From an uncultured Bacteroidales bacterium (lineage in GTDB: Bacteria; Bacteroidota; Bacteroidia; Bacteroidales; Paludibacteraceae): a stretch of 24,579 nt of DNA. The position numbers were made by a program, and so were the translations under genes. Below the pieces are notes generated by a model. It was given only the letters and a program-made list of their open reading frames with translations, searched no databases and was not told the DNA's origin. Below, piece after piece: positions 1-9,415 of this stretch. The stretch covers positions 1 through 24,579 of the forward strand of contig CAKUUM010000039.1 of the NCBI GenBank assembly GCA_934692905.1, in the 5' to 3' direction. How positions within the stretch are numbered: the stretch's first letter is position 1; every line of letters starts with the position of its first letter.

Positions 1-73
1 AATCGGCAGATGTATTTGCGTTGAGAACCAACGCAAATACAAATCCGACACTAACCAACAAAACCTTTTTCAT
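1..73 (-). CDS. Exported protein, N-terminus only (cut by window edge)
   Basis: The reverse complement starts with ATG at 73 and stays open for 24 codons to the edge. The peptide begins MKKVLLVSVGFVFALVLNAN, a basic start followed by a long hydrophobic core, which is a signal peptide. It lies 15 bp after the stop of the GH128 gene in the same direction, so it is probably the next gene of the beta-glucan locus. A further glycosidase such as a GH3 beta-glucosidase would fit known loci of this kind, but that is only inference. A 12-bp perfect inverted repeat (11-22 and 30-41, 7-nt loop) lies inside the signal-peptide codons. Confidence 0.7.
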   Translation of the reverse strand, partial: MKKVLLVSVGFVFALVLNANTSAD

Positions 74-88
74 ATCTTGTATTATCAT

Positions 89-1627
89 TTACTTGCACAT
101 AAACCAATATAAAAGCGCGCTGCCCGATTGGTTAATTAATCGCATAGTATGCAAACCTGCTGCAATAGGGAGTGCGACGGATAGTGTATGCCATTCACTA
201 TCCTGTGTACGCGGTAACTCTATGGCATATTCCTTTCCGTCTATTGTCAACAATAATATCGTTTTCATATAGGCTTGGTAGCACAATGTAAATTGTCGGC
301 AGGCTTTCGGTACAGATACATAATATTCTGCATACTGCCCCGATACAAATTGCATATACAAAGAGCCATACGCATCCCCTGTCGGATAAAAATGCGGCGA
401 TACTACAGGTTCAGCATCAGCCAATGTGCAGATATCGGCACACGTATTCATCAAAACAGGATAGGTTGCATCCATATACTCATCCGAGAAAGAAGACAAC
501 CCCGCATATACTAATCCTTGATCCGACAAAGCAATCGGTTCATCATCTGTCACCAACTGATTGAACGGCAATGTATTGAGCATACCATTGCCACGCACCA
601 AGAACCATGCATACCGCTCTACGCGCGGATCTTTTTCCAATATCAATACCGATTCTGACATATAGTTGATTTGCGCCATAGCAGAAGAAACCGATTGATT
701 CCATGCACAAAATTCCGTCATCCATATCGGCTTGCCGTACTTGTCAAAGCGGTCGATAAACGACTTCATCGCCCCCGCACTTGCCATATAGCAGTGCAGC
801 GAAATCGCACACACATCGTCCAGCGACACATTCGGCTGCGCGAAGAACTCGTCCAGCCATTTCACGGGGTCGCTGTACCCTGCCAGCGTGCCGTAGTTCA
901 TTGCGGGCGACACTATCTTCAATCCCAATCCCCGAGCAAAAGCCACCAGTTCTTCCCAGCCTTCCGCCGCCTCTTGGGGTGTCATGTTCGACTGGTCGGT
1001 CAGGTTTGGCTCGTTGTATGCCAACAGGTACTTGCACGCGGGGTGCGTCTTCACGTACCCGCTTATCGCCTCTTTGTTGTACGCCTTGTTCCACGCCATC
1101 GGGCAGAACTCCATACCGGTCTCGTCAAACGCCGTCAGTGCCGTGCCCGACAGCGCAGGTCCCCAGTTGTAGCCCCACGCCACGGCGGGTGCCAGCAGAT
1201 GTATATCCTCCTGCAGGAACGGCGAACCTACCCCCACTCCGCGTTTCATACTCTTGCCCAACCGCACCTGCGACCGCGACAGACTCATATTCGGCGACAC
1301 CGAATCCACCGCCTCTCCGTCCTTCACTATCACCACGCACTCTGCCGATGCCGTGCCTATCCGTGCCAACACTTTTGTCTGCCCCTCGCTGCGCCCCGTC
1401 ACGATACCATGCAGCACCGTAGCCACCACCTCGTCTTCCGACAGCCATTCCACCTCTGCCTCCAACGCTTCGGGGCGCACCGACAATGTCAGTACACGCC
1501 CTTCGCCTACCTGCAATTGCACCACCGACGGAGCCACACTCAACTGCTCCACCCTTGTCTCCTGCGTGCATGCGCAGAGCAACAGCCCCGCCAACACGCT
1601 TATCCCTGTCCGCAGCCTCCGTATCAT
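89..1627 (-). CDS. GH128-type beta-1,3-glucanase lipoprotein with BIG2 domain
   Basis: The 512-aa protein starts with a lipoprotein signal (LAGLLLCAC, lipidated Cys20), so it probably sits on the outer membrane. A BIG2 immunoglobulin-like domain covers about residues 28-102. The catalytic part (about 125-390) has the features of the Glyco_hydro_cc/GH128 family: KRGVGVG, WGYNWGP, CPMAWN, YNEPN with Glu206 as likely acid/base, SLHCY, and WMTEF with Glu305 as likely nucleophile. About 110 C-terminal residues form a beta-rich region that may bind carbohydrate. GH128 enzymes cleave beta-1,3-glucans. The gene starts 3 bp after the GH16 stop, so the two are co-transcribed and probably translationally coupled. 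Family assignment is from motifs only; a related clan GH-A family such as GH158 is possible. Confidence 0.8.
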   Translation of the reverse strand: MIRRLRTGISVLAGLLLCACTQETRVEQLSVAPSVVQLQVGEGRVLTLSVRPEALEAEVEWLSEDEVVATVLHGIVTGRSEGQTKVLARIGTASAECVVIVKDGEAVDSVSPNMSLSRSQVRLGKSMKRGVGVGSPFLQEDIHLLAPAVAWGYNWGPALSGTALTAFDETGMEFCPMAWNKAYNKEAISGYVKTHPACKYLLAYNEPNLTDQSNMTPQEAAEGWEELVAFARGLGLKIVSPAMNYGTLAGYSDPVKWLDEFFAQPNVSLDDVCAISLHCYMASAGAMKSFIDRFDKYGKPIWMTEFCAWNQSVSSAMAQINYMSESVLILEKDPRVERYAWFLVRGNGMLNTLPFNQLVTDDEPIALSDQGLVYAGLSSFSDEYMDATYPVLMNTCADICTLADAEPVVSPHFYPTGDAYGSLYMQFVSGQYAEYYVSVPKACRQFTLCYQAYMKTILLLTIDGKEYAIELPRTQDSEWHTLSVALPIAAGLHTMRLINQSGSALLYWFMCK

Positions 1628-1630
1628 GCC

Positions 1631-2926
1631 TTAGTTCTGAAACTGCTTCTCATACACCCGCACCCAATCCACTTTCATCAGTATCGGCGTTGCGAACATA
1701 TCATTGTCAATGCTGCCGCCCATGCTGCCACCCAAAGCAAGGTTCAGGATAATGAAAAACTTGTTATCATAATCCTTTTGGTTAAAGAACGGCCACTGCT
1801 CTATATCGCGTGTTTCCGTGGGCTCCATGATGGTTGTCGGCTCCCTTTCGTCCACATAGAACCGCAGCACATCGCGCCCGTACTGGTAGTACTCCAGCCA
1901 CTCCAACCCGAACACGTGCCACGAGCCTTCCACCTCCACGCCGGTCAACTGACTATGCCAGTTATTCCTCAGCATACCGTTCTTGGCTTGGGTATGCACG
2001 GCATGCGACACCATCGTCGGGTTCGACCCTACATGCTCCATGATGTCTATCTCGCCGCACGACGGCCAACCGCTTTTCGTCCCCAACATCCAGAACGCAG
2101 GCCACGTACCACGCCCCGAAGGCAGCCATATACGCGCCTCGGCTTTGCAATACGCAAACTGATGTTTCCCTTTGGTGTTGATACGCCCCGACGTGTATTC
2201 CTTGCCTTGATAGTTCTCTTTCTTCGCCTCAATCACGAGGTTTCCATCCTCCACACGCAGGTTCTCGGGGCGTGCCGTATAGTACTGCTGCTCGCCGTTG
2301 CCGCCACCGCCGCCGGTCACCTCTATGTTCCATTTGGTGGTATCCAATGCCGTACCCTCGAACTCGTCCGACCATACCAGCACATACTCCCCGCGGTAAC
2401 TGCCGCCCGGCTGCACCACCGTCACCACGCACTGCGCCTCCCCATCGTCGCAGGTAGCCGTTATCGTTGTACGTCCGTCATTCACACCCGTTACCAATCC
2501 GTTCTTGTCCACACTCGCCACTGCGGGGTTTGCCGATGTCCATACCAACGCACTCTTGGCGTCTGCCACACTCAGTTGCAATGTCTTCTTCACCTCTATC
2601 TGCTGACTGCTCACGTTCATCGGCAGTTGCGGTTTGCTCACTACATACACCATACACTCGGCAGAGATTGTCCCTACAGTTGCACTCACAACTGCCACGC
2701 CTTTATTTTGTGCAGTAACAATGCCATTCCACACCGTTGCCACTACGGTATCAGACGAGGTCCAAACTACATTTTCCGTTGTTCCTTGTATAGTAGGATT
2801 AAGAAGTGCCGTTTTTCCCACGGACAACGTAAGCGAAGAAGGCTCCAACGTAATTTTCACCTCATTGGTTTGACACGAAACCAATAGTGTCCCCAATAAC
2901 AATATACCTAAATATATTCTTTTCAT
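1631..2926 (-). CDS. GH16 endo-beta-glucanase (laminarinase-like) lipoprotein with two BIG2 domains
   Basis: The 431-aa product begins with a lipoprotein signal peptide (LLVSC, Cys18). Two BIG2 domains follow at about 23-96 and 100-172, each with the VVWTSS / VATV / GxVTA pattern, and probably act as spacers that hold the enzyme off the membrane. The GH16 domain runs from about 180 to 430. It carries GEIDIMEH with Glu292 (nucleophile), Asp294 and Glu297 (acid/base), preceded by RIWLPSGRGTWPAFWMLG, which is typical of bacterial laminarinases and lichenases. It should cut internal beta-1,3 (or mixed-linkage) glucan bonds at the cell surface and feed oligosaccharides to the SusC/SusD pair encoded upstream. 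Exact linkage preference cannot be read from the sequence. Confidence 0.93.
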   Translation of the reverse strand: MKRIYLGILLLGTLLVSCQTNEVKITLEPSSLTLSVGKTALLNPTIQGTTENVVWTSSDTVVATVWNGIVTAQNKGVAVVSATVGTISAECMVYVVSKPQLPMNVSSQQIEVKKTLQLSVADAKSALVWTSANPAVASVDKNGLVTGVNDGRTTITATCDDGEAQCVVTVVQPGGSYRGEYVLVWSDEFEGTALDTTKWNIEVTGGGGGNGEQQYYTARPENLRVEDGNLVIEAKKENYQGKEYTSGRINTKGKHQFAYCKAEARIWLPSGRGTWPAFWMLGTKSGWPSCGEIDIMEHVGSNPTMVSHAVHTQAKNGMLRNNWHSQLTGVEVEGSWHVFGLEWLEYYQYGRDVLRFYVDEREPTTIMEPTETRDIEQWPFFNQKDYDNKFFIILNLALGGSMGGSIDNDMFATPILMKVDWVRVYEKQFQN

Positions 2927-2947
2927 ATCATATTTATATTAGCCCAA

Positions 2948-2970
2948 GTAGGGGACAACCAAGCCCCTAC
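2948..2970 (-). other. Intergenic hairpin between glycan-binding lipoprotein and GH16 genes
   Basis: GTAGGGG (2948-2954) and CCCCTAC (2964-2970) form a perfect 7-bp stem with a 9-nt loop in the 63-bp gap. There is no T-run, so it is not a standard intrinsic terminator. It may stabilise mRNA ends, allow partial attenuation so that the upstream binding proteins are made in excess over the enzymes, or be a repeated palindromic element. Confidence 0.5.
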
Positions 2971-2989
2971 AAGGAAATCCTATGCGGAT

Positions 2990-4255
2990 TTATTTCGCTT
3001 TTTTGTAGATAAAGCAAGCATCAAACTGCAACTGCGTACCCGACACGCCACCGCTCAAGATTGACAGCACATTGATGCTTTCCGCATTGTTTGCACTATA
3101 TACCAATCCTTGCTTGGTGAAATAACTCATTGGGATTTCAATCTCGCCCCAATCACCATTACGGGTGAAGTCGGCATAAGCAGGATACGAAGCACCATTG
3201 TCATTGAAAGCCGCAGCACCGATACATACCCTACCTACAGTATTATTGGCACCATTCAAGGCAAGAAGATGCGATGCATTGTCGGTGGACTTCATTGCTA
3301 TGTGGAAATAGTAGTCATCGGGAGCGTCCATAATAGCAGCCAACTTGTTGAGGTCTGCCATAGCCTCCTGTTGCTCAGTCTCTTTGCCTGCAGGGGTAGG
3401 GTTAGCACCTCCCCAGCCGCAAGAATAACCGAGACCCGACCAGCCGACACTTGTAACCGTCAGCGATACCCAGCCTTCACCGGTAACACCGTAGAAGTTC
3501 TTACCTTGAGTAGCACCAGCCACGTAAGTTTGCTCCCATACATACAAGTTCTTGCTACCGGTTTGGTCTGCCGTATTCTGTGCAAAACTTGCAACCATCT
3601 TGCCGCCAATCTGGGCTACCTCTTTCTCACCCAATTGGATAATAAAGTAGTCGCTGCCTTGCAGAGACACATGGTTAATCTGCTCATCGCCACCCGTCGG
3701 GTCTGTTACTTTGACTGCACATACTGCCTCTACATCGCCCACTGCGGCTTTGATATTAGCCGAACCTTTTGCCACAGCCGTAACCACACCGTCTTTCACG
3801 GTAGCCACTGCCTCGTTGTCAGACGACCATACCAATTCGGACACTTTCTCTGCCGGCTCCACGGTAGCATGCAAGGTGTCGCTCTTGCCTTTCACCAAAC
3901 TCAAAGACGGCTTGTCCAAGGTAACCACTGTCTGCCCCTCTTCGAATACAGTAACACTGCACATTCCCACTTTGCCGCCTGCCGTAGCGGTGATATACGC
4001 CTCGCCTTTGGCTACTGCGGTAACCAGACCTTTATCGTCCACGGTAGCAACAGTAGGGTTCGATGATTCCCACGCTACGGTTGCAGCACCCTCGGGGGTA
4101 ACCGTTGCCGTGAGTTGCTTGGTGTTACCTACTTGGATAGTAGCCACTGCAGGATCTACCACCACCTTTTCTACCGTAACTTCATTGGTCTTGGGATTAC
4201 ATGCCACCAGCGACAACGCAGCCACTGCCAATGCGAATAATTTGTTTGTCTTCAT
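2990..4255 (-). CDS. BIG2 lipoprotein, probable surface glycan-binding protein (SGBP)
   Basis: I take the start at 4255 (MKTNKLFALAVAALSLVAC), which gives a proper lipoprotein signal with Cys19; an in-frame ATG four codons earlier is less likely. The mature 421-aa protein has two BIG2 domains (about 25-105 and 108-187), then a roughly 230-residue C-terminal domain that I do not recognise by motif. That domain is rich in Gly, Asn, Tyr and Trp. The gene lies directly after the susD-like gene and before the GH16 gene, the usual slot of the second surface glycan-binding protein in Bacteroidales loci. The C-terminal domain is therefore the likely ligand-binding part. No catalytic motif is visible. 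Function is inferred from position and architecture. Confidence 0.7.
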   Translation of the reverse strand: MKTNKLFALAVAALSLVACNPKTNEVTVEKVVVDPAVATIQVGNTKQLTATVTPEGAATVAWESSNPTVATVDDKGLVTAVAKGEAYITATAGGKVGMCSVTVFEEGQTVVTLDKPSLSLVKGKSDTLHATVEPAEKVSELVWSSDNEAVATVKDGVVTAVAKGSANIKAAVGDVEAVCAVKVTDPTGGDEQINHVSLQGSDYFIIQLGEKEVAQIGGKMVASFAQNTADQTGSKNLYVWEQTYVAGATQGKNFYGVTGEGWVSLTVTSVGWSGLGYSCGWGGANPTPAGKETEQQEAMADLNKLAAIMDAPDDYYFHIAMKSTDNASHLLALNGANNTVGRVCIGAAAFNDNGASYPAYADFTRNGDWGEIEIPMSYFTKQGLVYSANNAESINVLSILSGGVSGTQLQFDACFIYKKAK

Positions 4256-4328
4256 AACTTGATACATTAAAAGTTAATTGTTAATTTTTATCTATTTCTT
4301 TATCGGTTTTCTACCGTGTCAAACAGCG

Positions 4329-4361
4329 GAGGATAAGCAAGGGATAAGCAGAGGATAGGCT
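4329..4361. repeat. Three imperfect 11-bp tandem repeats
   Basis: Copies GAGGATAAGCA (4329-4339), AGGGATAAGCA (4340-4350) and GAGGATAGGCT (4351-4361) lie head to tail in the 268-bp gap between the susD-like gene and the SGBP gene. No role is known. Confidence 0.75.
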
Positions 4362-4475
4362 ACCCTTATGCACCTCATACTTTTCACATTCTTTAACCGC
4401 GATCACCCTTTTTCAACCTCCTACCCCACTCTGCAATTAATGGTCAATGCGTGGTTAATTATATATTCCTTTATT

Positions 4476-4521
4476 TTTAATGGCTCTTTAATCGGCTTTA
4501 ATGGAGCCTGCACGGAGCCTG
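4476..4521. repeat. Cluster of 10-11-bp direct repeats after the susD-like gene
   Basis: TTTAATGGCTC (4476), TTTAATCGGC (4487) and TTTAATGGAGC (4497) follow each other with periods of 11 and 10. They run into GGAGCCTG repeated at 4503 and 4514 (period 11). The cluster ends 2 bp before the stop codon of the susD-like gene on the minus strand, so it lies in the mRNA just 3' of that gene. Confidence 0.7.
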
Positions 4522-4523
4522 TC

Positions 4524-6176
4524 TTAATATCCGTGATTCTGTTCCAGCATCGGGTCCAAGGTTATCTCGTCATACGGAACAGGGAATATCTCATGTTTCC
4601 CCTCCTCAAACGTAGCCAGATGCCCGCGTACCTCCTCGCTTTCCGTAGCGTTGTAGGCGTCTATATGGGCTTTGGTGCCGCCCCAGCGGACGAGGTCGAA
4701 CCAACGGTGTCCTTCCATAGCCAACTCCATACGGCGCTCGTGGCGCAACGCCTGTTCGGTGGTAGGCATTATCGAGTCAGCCCCGTTCAGACTTATCTTG
4801 TAGGTTCCCACTTCGCCCAAGCCGGCACGCGCACGCACCTTGTTGATATATGTCTTTGCCGTACCCTCGTCGCCGGTACCCAAGCAAGCCTCCGCATACA
4901 TCAGCAGCACATCGGCGTAGCGTATCTGCTTATTATTGATTGGTCCGCGGCTCGCATGCAGTGTCCACTGACCGTAACCTCCGCCTACTTCCTTGTCCTC
5001 GTCATACATAGCGTATTTGCGGTTCAGCAGCGGACTGCCCAAATACACCTCGTCGGCTTTGTTGTCCATATCCGCTTCCGACGGGTTGAGTATCGTTGCA
5101 TCACGGCGTGGGTCTCCCTGTTCGTACTCGTTGTACAGGTTCCATGTCGGGTGATTGAAACCCCAGCCACCGCCTATCTTGCTTGAGCGCGAGCGCGTCA
5201 GTATAGGAGTGAAAGAGCCTGCCGTGTAACCGTTACCCTGACCGTAGTCGCCCCACGGCACCTCGGCATACTGTATCTCAAACACCGATTCGATATTGTT
5301 CTCGCCTGACAGCATAAAGTTGTCCTTATAGTTGCGTGCCAAGTCATAATCACCTGTACGGATAATAGAGTCCCCCCATGCCTTTGCCTCGGCATAGCAA
5401 TCGGCAGCGTCTTTGCTTATCTGCTTGTTCCAATAGGGGGATGCCATATACAGATACGTCTTCAGCAGCATAGCCTGCGCCGCACCTTTGGTGGCTCTGC
5501 CCAACTGCGTCGCATCACCTTTCGTTGCGGTACGGGTAGTGTCTTCCACAAACGTATTCACCGGCCACAGATACGTATTCGCCTGCTTCAAATCACCGGT
5601 AATCAGGTCAAACACCTCCTCCACCGAGGCACGCGGACGCAACCAGTCATCCTCCGAATCTATCACGTCAGTCGTTATAGGCACACCGGCATATACACGC
5701 AACAGGCGGAAATAATAGTATGCACGCAGATAGTAAGCCTCACCCAGCAGGCGGTTCTTCAGCGAAGCGGTAAATGCTGTATCCGTCTTCATACCGGGGA
5801 TATACTTCAATGCCATATTGCAACGCCCTATACCCTGGTATTGCGCACGGTAGAACTCCCGAAGCAGACTGTTCGACGAGATGGTCTTCCAGTTTTCCAT
5901 ATCATATACGTCTGCCATATCATTGGTATTCTGACCGCCTTTCAGAGCATCGTCCGACACTACGTCACCGATAAACCACTCCGGATAGTAGGTGTTGTTG
6001 TATTCCCACATCAGCGGTACGTAGCACCCCGTAACATTCTGAATGGCAGCCTCTTTTGATGAATAGAAATCACTCAATAAAGTAACACCCGGTTCGGGAG
6101 CAGTCAACCAGTCTTTGCAACCTGTCAGCAGCGTTCCGCAAACCAATGCCAATGTCATTATCTGTATCTTCTTCAT
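4524..6176 (-). CDS. susD: SusD/RagB-family outer-membrane glycan-binding lipoprotein
   Basis: Start chosen at 6176 (MKKIQIMTLALVCGTLLTGC), which places a clear lipobox (LLTGC, Cys20) at the usual distance; an in-frame ATG seven codons upstream would put extra residues before the signal. The 550-aa length is normal for the family. Typical features are the early KDWLTAPEPG stretch, the tetratricopeptide-like helical part with YYLRAYYYFRLLRVYAGVP, the LLMYAEACLG segment, and the C-terminal RHERRMELAMEGHRWFDLVRW block shared by SusD homologues. It caps the SusC channel and captures oligosaccharides. It lies 76 bp after the susC-like gene; the leader between them is purine-rich. Confidence 0.95.
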   Translation of the reverse strand: MKKIQIMTLALVCGTLLTGCKDWLTAPEPGVTLLSDFYSSKEAAIQNVTGCYVPLMWEYNNTYYPEWFIGDVVSDDALKGGQNTNDMADVYDMENWKTISSNSLLREFYRAQYQGIGRCNMALKYIPGMKTDTAFTASLKNRLLGEAYYLRAYYYFRLLRVYAGVPITTDVIDSEDDWLRPRASVEEVFDLITGDLKQANTYLWPVNTFVEDTTRTATKGDATQLGRATKGAAQAMLLKTYLYMASPYWNKQISKDAADCYAEAKAWGDSIIRTGDYDLARNYKDNFMLSGENNIESVFEIQYAEVPWGDYGQGNGYTAGSFTPILTRSRSSKIGGGWGFNHPTWNLYNEYEQGDPRRDATILNPSEADMDNKADEVYLGSPLLNRKYAMYDEDKEVGGGYGQWTLHASRGPINNKQIRYADVLLMYAEACLGTGDEGTAKTYINKVRARAGLGEVGTYKISLNGADSIMPTTEQALRHERRMELAMEGHRWFDLVRWGGTKAHIDAYNATESEEVRGHLATFEEGKHEIFPVPYDEITLDPMLEQNHGY

Positions 6177-6252
6177 AATCCTATACCTTTTAATCAATTT
6201 GTAATCAGTCTTTCCTATTTTTCCTCTTTACTCCTTATTCCTTTCTCATGCA

Positions 6253-9200
6253 CTAAAAGTTCGCATTCAAACCGAAAGTAAATGTACGGCTCTGCGGATA
6301 GTTTCCATAGTCCACACCGCTACCGACTTCAGGATCATACCCCGAGTACTTGGTAATGGTAAAGAGATTGCTTGCCGTAACATAAAAACGCAGACGCGAA
6401 CAAAGGAATTTTTCAGTTACGTTCTTCGGCAACGTGTAGCCGATTTGTACGTTCTTCAAGCGGAAATAACTGCCGTCTTCAATAAATCGGCTGGAGTTCT
6501 CTTTGTTCATCGGACTACCAAGCGGATTAGGAATAGTTCCATTTCGATTCTCCATCTCCGTCCAATTAACTCCCTTTGCCAGCATTGACTTACGTACCAA
6601 ATCAGAGTAACCGATCCAAACATCATCCGCCATATAACCTGCTAACGTACAATCATCACCTGCCCCTTCGGTACGTAAACGCAATGCGTTATATATTTGG
6701 TTACCCCATACACCTTGGAAGAACAACTGTACATCCACACCATAGAACTCGGCACCAAGATTCAAACCGTACGTCAGTTTCGGGAACGGATTGCCGATAC
6801 ACACTTGGTCATTGGCATCAATCTTGCCATCGCCGTTTACATCACGGTATTTGGCATCACCTGCGTGTACGCCTATCGTCTCTTTGGTATAAGAATACAA
6901 GTGGCTCAAGGCTTCCTCGTCCGACTGATAGACACCTTCATATTCATAACCCCAGAATGAGTTGAGTGGCATACCGACATCGGTTTTGGTTCGGTCGCCC
7001 CACAAAGGCGAACCACCGTTTAACGCAGTCAGTTCGTTGTGGATATAACTGATATTGCCACCAATATTATAATGTACTTTGCCTACCTGATTATCATGGT
7101 TCAACGAAATTTCGACACCTTGGTTGCGGATATTACCCACATTCTTTACCAAAGAGTACATATTACCCACGTGTGCTGGAGAATTGACATATAAGAGTGC
7201 ATCCTTTGTATCACGTAAGAAATAATCCACCGTACCGCTTAACTTTCCGTTCCAAAAAGCAAAGTCTATACCTGCATCCCACTGCTCATTGGTTTCCCAT
7301 TTTCCATCCGTATTCACCAATGTCAGTACAGCTGCACCATTCTGCGCAGTTTGCGATGTTCCGAGCGGGTAACTGACAAATACATCAGCCGACGAGAACA
7401 TCGTCTGCACAAACGACCCCGAAGGAATACCGTCATTACCTACCTGACCGAAACCGGCACGCAATTTCAAATTGTCAAGCCAGTCCACCTCTTTCAGCCA
7501 GCGTTCCTCACTCATACGCCATGCCAAAGCCACCGACGGGAAATAGCCCCACGGATTCTTACTGAAACGCGATGATGCGTCTGCACGGAAGTTTGCGGTA
7601 ATCATATAACGGTCGCCATACGAGTAGAACGCACGTCCCAAGAACGATATACGGCGGATACGCGACACTCCGTCCGAGGAATAGGTACGGTCTTTGGTAG
7701 CATTGCTCAGGTACCAGTTACTCTCTATCGGGTTCAAAATTTGCGCACCCGAACCGCCGATACTATACGTATTGTACTCCTGCCATGTCTGACCTGCCAT
7801 AATTGAGAAGTTATGCTTGTCTATCTTTTTGGCATACGTAATAGTTGTTTCCTCTTGCAACGAGCAATAACGTGCCATAGAAGACGAGATGTAATTCTTT
7901 TCCGAGAAATTATAGGATGTATAGGTATTCGGATAGGTGAAGTTGCGTGTACGGTTCAACGTGTAGTCCATAGAAAAACTCGGGCGAATGGTAAGACCGT
8001 CCACAGGCTTAATCTCCATATATATATCCCCTATCGCACGCTCGTTCTTCGACGAGGGTTCGGTATTATATACCATTAGAAATGGATTGGTAACGTTCTT
8101 GAAGTTACTGGACGCAGCATAATGTCCAGATATGTCATCACCATTCACATTCGTACTACCCTCTGGATAGTAGGTAGGATCCCATGGAGCCATAGCCAGT
8201 GCAGCCGAGATAACGGACGCACCTGCCGATGAACTGTTGTTCATTGCATTACGTCCCGACGATGCCATAAAACTGAGGTGCTCACCTATTTTGAGCCACT
8301 TACGAATCTCGTAGTCCGAATTAAGACGTATCGTGAAACGCTGATAATTACTGCCGATAATAGTACCTTCCTGGCCAAAGTAGTTAGCAGACAATGCATA
8401 ATGCCCCTTGTCATTACCACCATCCACGCTCAGATTGTAGTTGTGCATAAAAGCATTCTTCTTGAATACTTCATCCTGCCAATCAGTCTCTTGATTGGCA
8501 TAGTCAAAGGTAGTAGGATAATACTTTGATTCAGCCAGATTATAGACTTTCATCCATTCTGCAAAGCCGTCATTCATATAGTCTGCCAACTGTAAGGCAC
8601 CGTTCTTCATAGCATCGATACGCAACTTCGTTAGTGCCATATCTTTACTACCGAGGAGGTCTAACTTCTTCCACCTGTTTTGGAAACCCCAATAGGCATC
8701 AAAGGTGATGTTGGCTTTACCGGAGCCGCCGGACTTGGTGGTAACAAGGATAACGCCGTTGGCACCACGGCTACCGTATATGGCTGTCGCGGAAGCGTCT
8801 TTCAATATCTCCATAGATTGGATGTCGTTTGGTGCGAGGAACGATATGTCGCTCGTAATCACCCCGTCCACAACATATAGAGGGTCATTGCCGCCGATAG
8901 CCGAACCGATACCGCGAATACGGATAGTAGCCGCCTCACCGGGTTGACCGGAATTGGTAGTAACCGTTACACCTGCGGCACGACCTTGCAATGCTTGGTC
9001 GAGACCCGATACAGGTGCCTTGGTCAGTTCTTCGGCTTTTACAGAGGTTACCGCGCCCGTGAGGTCGGATTTCTTCATTGCGCCATAGCCGATAGCCACC
9101 ACTTCGTCCAGCATCACGTTGTCCGAAGCCAGTGTTACCTTGATAGGAGCAGCAGGATTGGCTACCTTCACCTCTTGCGTCTTGTAGCCGAGGTATGAGA

Positions 9201-9414
9201 ATACGAGCACGTCCCCCGCCTTTGCCTCAATCTCGAAGTTACCGTCGAAATCGGTAATCGTTCCGTTGGTCGTACCCTTCAGTACCACATTGGCACCTAT
9301 TACGGGGTCAGGCTCTCCCTCAGCCATTACCACACCCTTAACGGTGGACTGAGCCGCAGCCGTGCCGCACAGCAGCACCAACAGGCTTGTTAATACCAGT
9401 AAATATCGCTTCAT
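6253..9414 (-). CDS. susC: SusC/RagA-family TonB-dependent outer-membrane transporter
   Basis: The start at 9414 (MKRYLLVLTSLLVLLCGTAA) gives a standard signal peptide ending near AAAQ. An open frame continues upstream to 9516 but would place 34 residues before the signal. The 1053-aa product has a carboxypeptidase-D-like N-terminal domain (about 25-100; STVKGVV, TDFDGNFEI, FSYLGYKTQEV), the DEVVAIGYG segment, a plug domain (about 110-225; VTSVKAEEL, LQGRAAGV, IRIRGIGS, DPLYVVDG) and a long beta-barrel ending in a short aromatic-rich strand. It should import glucan oligosaccharides with energy from TonB. It heads the locus and has its own consensus promoter. Confidence 0.96.
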   Translation of the reverse strand: MKRYLLVLTSLLVLLCGTAAAQSTVKGVVMAEGEPDPVIGANVVLKGTTNGTITDFDGNFEIEAKAGDVLVFSYLGYKTQEVKVANPAAPIKVTLASDNVMLDEVVAIGYGAMKKSDLTGAVTSVKAEELTKAPVSGLDQALQGRAAGVTVTTNSGQPGEAATIRIRGIGSAIGGNDPLYVVDGVITSDISFLAPNDIQSMEILKDASATAIYGSRGANGVILVTTKSGGSGKANITFDAYWGFQNRWKKLDLLGSKDMALTKLRIDAMKNGALQLADYMNDGFAEWMKVYNLAESKYYPTTFDYANQETDWQDEVFKKNAFMHNYNLSVDGGNDKGHYALSANYFGQEGTIIGSNYQRFTIRLNSDYEIRKWLKIGEHLSFMASSGRNAMNNSSSAGASVISAALAMAPWDPTYYPEGSTNVNGDDISGHYAASSNFKNVTNPFLMVYNTEPSSKNERAIGDIYMEIKPVDGLTIRPSFSMDYTLNRTRNFTYPNTYTSYNFSEKNYISSSMARYCSLQEETTITYAKKIDKHNFSIMAGQTWQEYNTYSIGGSGAQILNPIESNWYLSNATKDRTYSSDGVSRIRRISFLGRAFYSYGDRYMITANFRADASSRFSKNPWGYFPSVALAWRMSEERWLKEVDWLDNLKLRAGFGQVGNDGIPSGSFVQTMFSSADVFVSYPLGTSQTAQNGAAVLTLVNTDGKWETNEQWDAGIDFAFWNGKLSGTVDYFLRDTKDALLYVNSPAHVGNMYSLVKNVGNIRNQGVEISLNHDNQVGKVHYNIGGNISYIHNELTALNGGSPLWGDRTKTDVGMPLNSFWGYEYEGVYQSDEEALSHLYSYTKETIGVHAGDAKYRDVNGDGKIDANDQVCIGNPFPKLTYGLNLGAEFYGVDVQLFFQGVWGNQIYNALRLRTEGAGDDCTLAGYMADDVWIGYSDLVRKSMLAKGVNWTEMENRNGTIPNPLGSPMNKENSSRFIEDGSYFRLKNVQIGYTLPKNVTEKFLCSRLRFYVTASNLFTITKYSGYDPEVGSGVDYGNYPQSRTFTFGLNANF

Positions 9415-9415
9415 T

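Noticed and set aside
671..2887. 738-aa plus-strand open frame
   Set aside because: It lies antisense across the GH128 and GH16 genes, is rich in His, Arg and Pro from reversed codons, and has no recognisable domain.
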